64,000 bases of DNA from Tillandsia leiboldiana (Eukaryota > Streptophyta > Magnoliopsida > Poales > Bromeliaceae), in assembly GCA_029204045.2 (NCBI GenBank), contig CM055073.1, positions 22,700,502 to 22,764,501 on the forward strand, read 5' to 3'. Below, piece after piece: positions 11,400 to 22,000 of the stretch; within the stretch, counting starts at the first letter, position 1, and the number at the start of each line of letters is the position of its first letter. Under the pieces are notes generated by a model, which ran no database searches, was not told where the DNA came from, and worked only from the letters and a program-made list of their open reading frames with translations. The position numbers and the translations under genes were made by a program.

Positions 11400-12070
11400 A
11401 AATCCTAAGTATATGTGTTAGGATTTAGATAGATTTGAAATTGACTAGATCTCGAGTATATGTGTTGAGGACTAGTCGATATTAAACTCTAATTATATGT
11501 GTTAGAGTTTAATTGGGTTCAATTGGCTCTAAGTATATGTATTAGAGTCCAATTATATTTGATTTCACATTTGACGTATGTTCCAAACTGAAGATATGAC
11601 CAAACCCCAAGGATATGTATTGAGGTGGGTCGGATTTGATGCTACTCGAAAGTAGAAGGTGGCTAAGTTCTGCATGTATCAGGATTGACCGAGTTTGATA
11701 TATATTCTTCACTCTAGTTATATGTGCTAGAGTGAGAATTTGACTAAACCCTAGGTGTATGTATTAGGATTCGTCAGATTTGATTGATCTTTCACTCTAA
11801 ATATGTGTGTTAAAGCAAAAGGTCGACTAACCCTAAGTATATGTATTAGGATCAGTTGAGTTGATTTGGTTTCTACTCTAGATATATGTGCTAGAGTAAA
11901 AGGTTGACTACACCCTAAGTATATGTATTAGGGTTAGTTGGGTTGATTTGAATGAACTCTAAGTATATGTGTTAGAGCTCGATCGAATTTGGTTTCGCTA
12001 AATTCTAAGTATATGATTTAGAATCTAGTCGGTTTGGATATATTTTTGCCTTAATTCTATGTATTAAGGC
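11400..12070. repeat. array of about 14 short hairpins with a TATATG-centred loop
   Basis: About fourteen inverted repeats at irregular 25-80 bp spacing, each with a 9-nt centre close to GTATATGTG and arms of 6-12 bp. Examples: 11400-11426 (AAATCCTAA/TTAGGATTT), 11481-11513 (ATTAAACTCTAA/TTAGAGTTTAAT), 11704-11739 (CACTCTAG/CTAGAGTG), 11904-11940 (CCCTAA/TTAGGG), 11996-12028 (TTCTAA/TTAGAA), 12048-12070 (GCCTTAAT/ATTAAGGC). Arm sequences change together so that pairing is kept. No coding frame spans it. It lies inside element Q, downstream of the RT scrap. Function unknown. Confidence 0.9.
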
Positions 12071-12269
12071 GATGGGATCGAATTTTCTGGATTTTATTTA
12101 TGGATTGAATGGGTTTGGATTTTCTTTGGGGATCGAATGGGTTTTGGGTTTTTCTTTTTGTTTTGTGGATCGAATTCAGTGCCCGTATATGGACTGGGCG
12201 TTATTTATTAGGCCTCTTGGACTTAAGCTTCAAGTTGATTAGGGCTCATTTGAATTTTGTTCGGATTTG

Positions 12270-13312
12270 ATTTCGGATCCAAAGAAATTTCTTTTAAAAA
12301 AAATCTTGATTTGGGTTCTGGAGGTATCCCCTTTGGGGTCCGAAAATAATTTGGGGTCCGCAGAAATTCCTTTTTAACATGATTTGGGGTCCGAAAAAAT
12401 TCCCGTTATTTTATTTTAATTTGGGGTCCGAAGAAATTCCCGTTATTTTATTTTGATTTGGGATCCGAAGAAATTCCTCTTTTCTTTTTTTTTTTTAAAT
12501 GATTTGGGATCCGAAAAAATCCCTTTTATCTTATTTTGATTTGGGATCCGAAGAAACCCCTTTTAAATAATTTGGGATCCGAAAAAACCCCTTTTTAAAA
12601 TAATTTGGGATTCGAAAATGTCCCTTTTATCTTATTTTGATTTGGGATCCGAATAAATCCCTTTTAAAATAATTTGGGATCCGAATAAATCTCTTTTTAA
12701 ATAATTTGGGATCCGAAGAAGTCCCTTTTATTTTTTAAATGATTTGGGATCCGAAGAAATCTCTTTTATCTTATTTTGATTTGGGATCCGAAGAAATCCT
12801 TTTTTAAATAATTTGGGATCCGGAGAAATCCCTTTTCAAAATAATTTGGAATCCGAAGAAGTCTCTTTTATCTTATTTTGATTTGGGATCCGAATAAATC
12901 CCTTTTTAAATAATTTGGGATCCGAAAAAGTCCCTTTTATTTTTTAAATGATTTGGGATCCAAAGAAATCCCTTTTATCTTATTTTGATTTGGGATCCGA
13001 AGAAATCCCTTTTTAAATAATTTGGGATCCGAAGAAGTCCCTTTTATCTTATTTTGATTTGGAATCAGAAAAAATCCCTTTTTAAATATTTTGGGATCCG
13101 AAGAAGTTCCTTTCATTTTTTTAAATAATTTACGATCCGAACAAAAACCCTTTTAAAATAATTTGGGATCCGAAGAAGTTCCTTTTATTTTTTTAAATGA
13201 TTTGGGATCCGAAGAAATCCCTTTTATCTTATTTTGATTTGGGATTCGAAGAAATCCCTTTTAAAATCATTTGGGATCCGAAGAAGTCCCTTTTATCTTA
13301 TTTTGTGGTGGG
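12270..13312. repeat. tandem array of about 29 units, GGGATCCGAAGAAATCCC core
   Basis: Roughly 29 units of 30-45 bp, each with TTTGGGATCCGAAGAAATCC or a close variant, separated by TTTTATCTTATTTTG or TTTTAAATAA linkers. Each core is a weak dyad (GGGAT...ATCCC around an 8-base centre). The leftmost units read GGGGTCCG, so the array has a gradient of variants. Every core contains a BamHI-type GGATCC. No gene. Confidence 0.92.
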
Positions 13313-13479
13313 ATGTTGCGTTGTACCAAAAAAACTCTCTTTTCTTCTTTATTTTTCCTATTTATAGTGGGGATGGGTTGGTATATTGGGTGTGAGAGAG
13401 ATCGCGTCGGATTTCTTGCGGTTCGTTGAGGGAAAAACGTGCGTGTGTTCGTTGGTGTGGGTTCATTGAGGGAAAAACG

Positions 13480-14066
13480 TGTTTCAAATTTGAATAAGTT
13501 GAGAGAATTGTTATATTCAAATTTCAAATTTCAAAATTGAATATGTTCGAATTTTAAAATTAAAAGGTTATGTTCGAATTTCAAAATTCACAATATTGCG
13601 AGAATGTGGTTATATTCAAATTTCAAAATTGAATATGTTTAAATTTCAAAATTGAACGATTATGTTCAAATTTCAATATGTTGAGGGAGTATGGTTGTAT
13701 TTAAATTTTAAATTCCAAATTTCAAAATTGAATATGTTCAAATTTGAGCAAGTATGGTTGTATTTAATTTTTTAAATTTTAAATTGAATATGTTCAAAAT
13801 TCGGTTATGTCAAATTTAATTGGAAGTAGGTTGTATTTAAATTTTAAATTTCGAATTTCAAAATTGAATATGTTCAAATTTGAAAATTGAACGGTTAACA
13901 AACGGGAAAATTTGCTTGGATTCAAAAGTTCAAAACAAGATATAGGTAAGTTTGGGTATGTCAGTTGAGAGATATTTTGAAATTTGATTCAAAATTCAAA
14001 ATTCAAAATTTAATTTGAATATATTTTTTAAAAAAAAAAATTTGAATTTTTAAACAAAAAGTTGAC
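13480..14066. repeat. AT-rich degenerate repeats (TTCAAATTT / AAAATTGAATATG)
   Basis: Irregular repeats of TTCAAATTTCAAAATTGAAT and GGTTATGTTCAAAT. It is the last stretch of the Q interior before its 3' LTR. No coding signal seen. Confidence 0.7.
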
Positions 14067-14071
14067 TATAA

Positions 14072-15025
14072 TGTAAGGCCCGCTGTGCAGAAAAAATTTT
14101 TGAATGCAATTTTCTTTTATTTTGTAAGTTTGTGTTTTCTTCAGGCATAAATTATTTAGTTTTAGTTGGTTCAGACAACCCAAACCCCTTTCTCCAATAA
14201 ACATAAAAACAAACCCAAATAGAACTGTCGGCTTTCCAAAAAACATATCGTCTTCTATGTATGGCCCTTGGGTGACCATATTGTATTAAAGACGGAAGGA
14301 CAAGAATTTATTATAGGATAGGCTCTCAATACTATAAATACTTGGCTCTTGATGCTTTGAGGGCGAATTTGATGAATAGAAATTTTTACTCTTGTTCTTT
14401 ACCCTTACCGCAGTGTTCTTCTACCCAGTGTAATCATCGACGCTTCTCCCTCGCGTCGAGATGGTCTTTTTTCTATAACTTCATCAATGTTGCTTCTTCC
14501 TTCTGACAAGATTTGCTTCTGCTTCTACCTCTCCTCTTCTTACGAGTCCTTACCTCGTCTTCTTCCGCACCGCCAAAGTTCTACCCATGGTGTACTGCTT
14601 TCCTCGTCGATCGGGGATCCCCCGCAATCGTGTGATCGGTGCACTTCTTGTATCTTATTTTCTCCTTCATCACCTGATATCTCATTATCTTTCTCAATCT
14701 AGCCTTCCACTATTACCAACCGTTTTTGCCAAAACAACCAAATCTAAAAGTTTTAAGTCCGATAAAACTGACTTTACCTTTTTGGAACTATTATATGTAT
14801 TTTCAGTTGGTTGTTATTATCTTATACATTGAAGGTTTATCACCATCTTTTAGTATTGCTTCAATTCGATTTAAATTTTTTGTCTTGCTAAATTTTTTAC
14901 TTCCTTGCTTTAATTTTAGTAAAGTTTGCCGAAATCGAAAATTTGAACCTAATTTATTTAAAAAAAAACTTTTAAACGAAAACAAAATTGAAAATTCAAA
15001 TTTGGCAACCCTTCGATTTGCATCA
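14072..15025 (+). repeat. 3' LTR of gypsy element Q (uninterrupted)
   Basis: 954 bp starting TGTAAGGCCCGCTG and ending GATTTGCATCA. It is colinear with the broken copy at 1441-8158. It could instead be a separate solo LTR, since the flanking 5-mers (TATAA and CTTTT) differ. The shared orientation and the internal remains between the two copies favour one element. Confidence 0.75.
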
Positions 15026-15114
15026 CTTTTATCAAGTAAACTAAGTACAGCAAATAGATATGGACATAATGGCTAGTTTGACCAAAGAAATGACATAGCC
15101 GCATGACATATATA

Positions 15115-15458
15115 CAAGGATTTAAGTGTCGTCGCACGGGGTCGTACCGAAAACTTGCTGGCATGGTACGGCACGGTGTGTGCCATGCCGTACCGGTATG
15201 TGCCGGTCACAAAAAATGCAGATATGCCGACACATAATGGCATTAAATATGTATTTTCTTTGGCAACAAAATATTCTAATTGCTTATTATGTATTTTTAT
15301 CAAACCTTCTCAACTTTATTTAAAAAATTACTTATTAATTTAAAGAAAAGAGAGTTTTGAGCTGTGCCATCGGCACGAGGACTGTATCGTGCTAATATCT
15401 TATTGGCATGATACTGTACGGTAGATGCGGATTGTGCCGATGGGCTCTTAAATCCTTG
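15115..15458 (+). mobile_element. hAT-type MITE, copy 2
   Basis: 344 bp, same family and orientation as 1456-1800, with CAAGGATTTAAGTG at the left and CTTAAATCCTTG at the right. The flanking 8-mers CATATATA and CACATATA differ by one base. It lies 374 bp from 5MP exon 6. Confidence 0.82.
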
Positions 15459-15831
15459 CACATATATCCATTGGAATTTGAAGTCTATCACGTAGCCCGT
15501 GCCACCAACAAGATACAGAAAGGAAAGAGGCATCTAAAGTAGGTAATTTTGTCCTTTGAGTCAAAGAAAGTGTGTGGTGAAGCCAGATAACCCCAGGGTC
15601 ATTCATGATAGGTTACTCCCAACTGTGATATTTGAATATTCCAAGGAATAAATGAGATGAACATTTCAACAGAAATGAATAAACTTTTTTCCCCAAAAAA
15701 AGTGTAAATACCAATCATAAACTTGTCTTCTATACCTTAAAATTGTAAGTTGGTTTCATATGAATGGTCTTGTCCTTTGAAGTAGACACTGACCTTAATC
15801 TACCATACATCTTACAATAGCTAACGATTAC

Positions 15832-16093
15832 CTGACGAAGTGCAGCATTAGCATTCTGCTGCTGGTTTTTTCCAGACCACTGAACAGCCTCCATCAACAC
15901 ATCCCACAGCATGCGCACAACCTCCACATCGGGAAACTTAGCATCTTTAACCTGCTGTTTCACAGCCTCTATGACTTCAGATACGTCAGTCTCTTCTACT
16001 ATTTGAGTTGTCAATGCTGATTTGACCTCCTTCAGTTTGACTTCAAACATTTTCTTCTCATTGTACTCAACAAGAGCGGTCAATCCTTCCTTG
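15832..16093 (-). CDS. 5MP exon 6 (start of W2 domain)
   Basis: 262 nt from KEGLTALVEYNEKKMFEVKL to NANAALRQ, completing the Ser split from exon 5. The acceptor is TATCCAG and the donor is CAG|GTAATC. Reading past the donor gives a non-family tail, so the exon ends here. The next exon, expected to start VKTWA or similar, was not found to the left. Confidence 0.9.
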
Positions 16094-19000
16094 CTGGATA
16101 CATATATGCCAAACAAGTAAAATAATTTCAGCTTTTACACTCAAGGTGGAATGGTGAATTTCCAATATACAGTAAATTTAATAAAATCAACATTAATCTA
16201 GCAATCTAAGCAATCTCTGACATTCTTCAGGTTTTGTTTTTGTTCCCTGTGATGCACAGATGCTTCAATTTTAAATGCCATATCCGTATTGAATATGTAA
16301 CAGATCCCGACACCCACCTAGTACGTGTCCGATACTTCATAGAAGTATCCAACATTTTAATTAATTAGAAAAATATACGGATACTTGAGGGATACTTAAA
16401 GGATACACAAGGCATACTTGGGGAATATAAGGTTGGCACTTTTCAGGTCTAATTAGGGATAAAATTATTCTTAGGTAGTTTGGATCCAAAATCTTATTAT
16501 ATACATTATCTCACATTACATTTGGATGACATCTGCATCAACTATCTTGGCATACTTGGGAAAACTCAAGATTAATATTAGGGATAAAATTAGGGATAAA
16601 ATTATTCTTAGGTAGTTTGGATCCAAAATCTTATTATATACATTATCTCACATTACATTTGGATGACATCTGCATCAACTATCTTGGCATACTTGGGAAA
16701 ACTCAAGATTAATATTAGTCCGATTAATTTAGTTTCTTGATATATCAAAGCTTGACTATATATACGTCTTCGTGGAAGTTAGCGAGTTCATTGCTTTATG
16801 TTATTGAATCATCTTACTTATATTAAAAGTTTTACTATATAGTGTTTCATATAATAACAATAATATATTAATCAAAAATCATTTTTCATTATCGAATCCC
16901 CCACATATCATATCATAAGTTTTTTGGAATTCCTTGTATCACTGTATCCGTGTCGTGAGGTATGCATATTCCGTATCCATATCTGTGCAACATAGTTTGT
17001 TATGCTTGAATAAAACAAAGAACAAAAGCTAGGTGATGCAGAAGAGGCTTGAAAAACTGATTTAGTTCATAGTTTTTAAAATTAGATTAGATTAGTTGAG
17101 AATATCTTTTAGTTAGTTAAATGAGATTTTTTTAGCTATCCTCTTATTTGATTTTATCTGTATTTTTTTTTTTTGGATTATTATTATTTAGTTAATCTCT
17201 AAATAAGGTTGTTTTAATTAGTTATTTAGCATAAGTTTAAATCCTAAGTTGGTTATAGATAAGGTTAAGAATAGTATAAATAAGGTATAAGACTTTTTGT
17301 ATGATGATAAATATATGATTTTATGAATCTATAATGAAGACAAAGGCTTTGGCAATGGTGTCTTTTTTTCCTTCGCAAATGCATCGCCCTGGAGTGAGTT
17401 CAGTCTCAAAGCGAGTTCGGATCAAGAGTGAGTCATTATTATATTTTTCTTTTTTTTTTCTTTTTCTATTTTTCTTTAATTTTCATAATTTCTTGTTTTT
17501 TTTAAACTATGAAAATTTCTAATATATATATATATATATATATATTCAAAAAAATATTTCCAAATTTTTCCAAATTCCAAAAAGCTTTCAAAATTATAAA
17601 TCATATTTTGAAGCCTTCTAAAACGTAGGACCCTATACTCCATCCTATATCACTTGGCAAGTGGTCATCACCATTTTCTTATACCAATTTTCTTTTAGAT
17701 TAGAAAATAATAATAATAACCACACAATATCATATTTCTCCATAGGTGGATGTTCATTTAGATGGCATTGTCTTGTTGCGAGATGGCATTTTGTATAGTC
17801 ATCGACCATATAATGAGAATCCAATAAAAGGAATGGTTTTCTCAACCTTCAAGCATTTTTGTTAGCTATAATTATTCGACAAGGCAAAAACCGGGATTTA
17901 AAAAATTACCTAAAATGCTCGGAGAAAGCTTCAGAGGAGCGCTTTGCAGTTGGGAAGAATTCAAGTAGATTATCCTCCATTTTGCCTCTCTTCAAAAGAG
18001 ATATAAGATCGTCTAAAGTGTTGTCCTTGAGATATTCCTTGAAAAAATCGGTAAAAAATGAAAGCACTAGCCCCTTGGCAACAAGACTATCCTTGAGCAA
18101 TGGCTGGAACACAGTCTCAGGTGGAAGGCCCGAAAGCTTCTGAGAGAATGTGAGAGCCGCAAAGATAGATAGCTTCTTCCTCTCATTCTCCTCAAACAGC
18201 TCCAAAGACTGAAGAAATCTGCGCATAACATTTTCAAGGTTCTTTATCAAGAATGGCCTCCTGCGTAGAATCTTCTGTATGTAGAGAACCGATGGCAAGA
18301 TAGCTTCACGCTTTGCCTCACAATCTAGAACAGAATATGGGTGCCTCTCCCCTTCTTCAGGCTTTATAGTGCCAGTTTGAGTACGGCCACCAGTGAAGAC
18401 AACCTGCAGTTAAGAAAACAGCTTAACATTATTACAATGATGAAAAGCATTTCCAGAAATATGGAGCCTATCCAACTGATTTAAAATATCTTTGAGACCT
18501 GTAGGTCATTTTCAGTTTCATAGTTCATCTTACAGCATCAATAACATGTTTCAACTCCTGAGAAATTAAGCAATATTTTTATCAAAAAAGAATAATCACA
18601 AGTCTGACATTAGGAGAAATTCAGCATGGCTAAAAAGTTAGGTATGCAGCAAAAATTTGGGAAGGGCGGAGAAGAAATGAAAATAGTTCGGTTCATTAAA
18701 AAAAACATACACAACATAAGAATATAAAAAAATCTACAAAACAAGTATGTGCTAAAAAGGTTCTACTATATGTTTACATAGTAAGAAAAGATAAAACCAT
18801 AACAGATCATTTTTATAAGATGAATAATGGTGAATTATAAGTAGTTCTCATAGTTTTCTGTGATTCTCTTGACAACTTAAGCATGCTGGCGAATAATTCG
18901 GAGAATAAATCAACCAATCAATAGTTCATGAATTTTTTAAAATTTCAGACATGTTGTGACAGTGTAACAATATCCCTTCAGGGAAAGGCATCAGAAAAGG

Positions 19001-22000
19001 CGAGCTGCAAATTTAAAAAGAGGTTGTATTTACTCCAAGTATTGCTTTAAACAGTTTTTCGATTGAAAAGTCATAATTTGCCTTGGCCCTTCATCTCACA
19101 GGTACAGGCCTCATATTTCAACTTTGGCACCAAAGGAGCAATATGTTTCAATCACCAACTGTGGGCCAAATTTTTGGCCCCCCCCCCCCCCCCCCCCCCA
19201 AAGAAAAAACAACACAACTATACTATACTCTATTAACTCTTGTAGCTATATATATTATTCGCTCCAGCGAAAGGTGCAGAAGAAGTTTATCCAAAAACAT
19301 ACAAAATTCATGTATACAAGAAAATAAAGGAAAACAATGCAGAAAGGCTTTTTCTGCATATAGCCCCTTGGGAAAAAAAAATTTACAAATAGCTCCATAA
19401 AATTTAAAATTGCAAAAATGACCCTATGCCTGCCATGCGTGCGCCACTTGAGCGTCACGCAAGCGACAAGGCCAGTGAGGTATTCAAGTTGAACACGGTG
19501 AACTATTCACCATGTTTGGACACGGGTGTTCCGTGTTCACCGTGTTCCGTGTATTAACCCACTTATGTGCCACGTATGCACCAGAAAATAGAGTGTTTAA
19601 GTTGAACACGATAAATGGTTCCCTTTCTCTAAACTATTAATCGTATTTAAAATAATTTTTGGGATTTGATGGAACCATTTATCGTGTTTAAAGTAATTTT
19701 TGGGATTTGATGAATGGGAAAAGAAGAAAAAGAGAAGGAGAAGAGGAGGAGGCAAAGCGGGAATGGAAAATCCATATTTTAAGTAATTTTTGGAGATTTG
19801 ATGGAAGAAGAGAAGAAAAAGAGAATGAGGCAAAACGGGTAATTTTTGAAGATTTAATGGACATGAGAATTTGATGGTTAATTGTGTTCAACTTAAACAC
19901 CTCCGCCTACATGGCGCTTGTGTGGCACTTACATGGTAGAGACAGGACCAATTTTGCAAACATAAATTTTAAGAGGCTATTTGTAAAAAAAAAATTATTA
20001 GGAGGCCAATTGTAAAAAAAGCCCAATGTAGAAATATCAAGGTTACCTCAAAAAAGGTATCACCGTAACGTGAGAAGTTGAGATCCGAGGATTCGATACT
20101 TTTGGCAACAAGTTCCTGTCAGCAATAGCCTACTTGTTAAAAAATAGAGGCAAAATAAAATCAAACAACAAATGCAAGAACAATTATCTAAATTACATAA
20201 GAAGCATCATCAACTAGATCAACCAGTATTAAATCCTTTCGAACAACAAGAAAAATCATAAAAGAAAACCAAACTACCTACAAAATCAAGCTATATAGTA
20301 GATAAATATAGATTTTCCATACCCTATTAACAAATTTCCACCCCAAGAGAACATGTACCTGAAAACAACTACTTACAAAAATGTCATTTACGGAACAAAG
20401 AAAACTAGTACTAGTAGACAACTTCCTCCCTGAAAAAAAAAATACTCAAACAAAAAAGATTGGATAATTCCCCAAGTTAAGAAAAGGAAGAAACTACACT
20501 CAAGAAGAAAATATGATAACTCAGATTCTCTGGAGGATATATGATACACTTCAATAGAGAACTTTCCAGGGTTAATGTAAAAGCGCCGCAAAATAATTGA
20601 ACTTGTCCTACATCCTTCTTGCTAAAATTGAAATCAATCAGTAAGCATTACCAGATCACCAGCATTATCCAGGTATATCTGGACCACTGCATCCGCAAAA
20701 GCTGCAGGGTCCAAAGGAGCTGCTATATTCCGTTTGCGGGTCTTAATCCGCGCGCCGCTGCAATTGTCGATACGGAGAAAAAAAAAACATGGTAAATTAG
20801 ACTTAATAGGTGAACTAAAATAGCATATCTAAGATGGCTATAGTGAAATAGACATCTGTGCCAGATAAACTTTTAAAGACCGGTAGTTAGTGCATTTTCG
20901 GAAACGCTAAACCAATCAACATGCAAATAGAAAGGTTATGAAGTAATTTATTCCCACGAAAAAAAATAAAAACACCTGCACAATGATTCATTAATTCATT
21001 TCGCTATCCAACAAGATAGTACCAATATTCCTGTCCTGAGCTTTCGACCATATTAACACAAGAAAATGACATCCGCCTAGTTCGCAAAAGGAATGACAGT
21101 AAAAAGAAGGAGAGCATTACATTGGAATTGATAAGCAGCCAACAAGGGTAAAGGTCAATCACATTAATTGACGGGATTCATTTGAATTAGAAAGAGATGT
21201 TATGCCTCCTGCAGATCGGCTATGAGGGGTTTCTTGTGATTAAAGAAAGTAAAGTAAAAGAAAGGCTGCTTCTTCAATGCGGTAGTAATGAAGAGGGGCG
21301 CAACTTAGAGTCATAGAATATGGTAAAAGAAACTAGAGACGAGGGTAGGTGGAGGAAAGATATGCTGCAATATTGGTTGTAGGTAAGTTCAAATTGCAAT
21401 ACAACCCAAGTCGGATGGATAACGAATGTGATACCAGCATCTTACAAGCAAGAATTTAAGTGCCCATCGGCACGAGCCATATCACGACCCCTATCCACAA
21501 TGCTGTATCATGCCAACAAGATAGCACGATACAGCCCTTGTGCCGATGGCACGATTCAAAATCCTTTTTTCTTTAAATTAGTATGTAATTTTCTCAATAA
21601 AATTCAAAAAATTTGATAAAGATACATAGTAAACAATTAGAAAATTTTGTTGCTAAAAAAAATAAATATTTCATGCCATTATGTGCCGGCACATATGTAT
21701 TTTTTGTGATCACCACTCATCGACACGGCCTGACACGCACCATGCCGGTTTTCAGCACGATCCCATGCAATGACACTTAAATCCTTACTTACAAGTAAGC
21801 GAGCAAGGATAGTAGGTGTGACTGTGCAGCTGTAGGCTGAACATAGTAAACAGCCCAAGGAATGGAGCAGTAGTAAGGTGATGGTGGCTCGAAGAACAAC
21901 ATGGCTTTTTAGTAGGAAACAAAAAGAAAGAGAGAGAGAGGAGATAAATCAGCCAATCCAAGCAGACGGTGAGAAAGAAGACAGCGTAAGGCAATCAAGG

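Noticed and set aside
12270..13312. CRISPR-like regular repeats
   Set aside because: Spacers are also repetitive, unit length varies and the context is a plant retrotransposon; no cas-like gene.
15730..15831. Extension of 5MP exon 6 (IVSYCKMYGR...)
   Set aside because: Starts at a consensus GTAATC donor and departs from the family sequence, so it is intron read-through.
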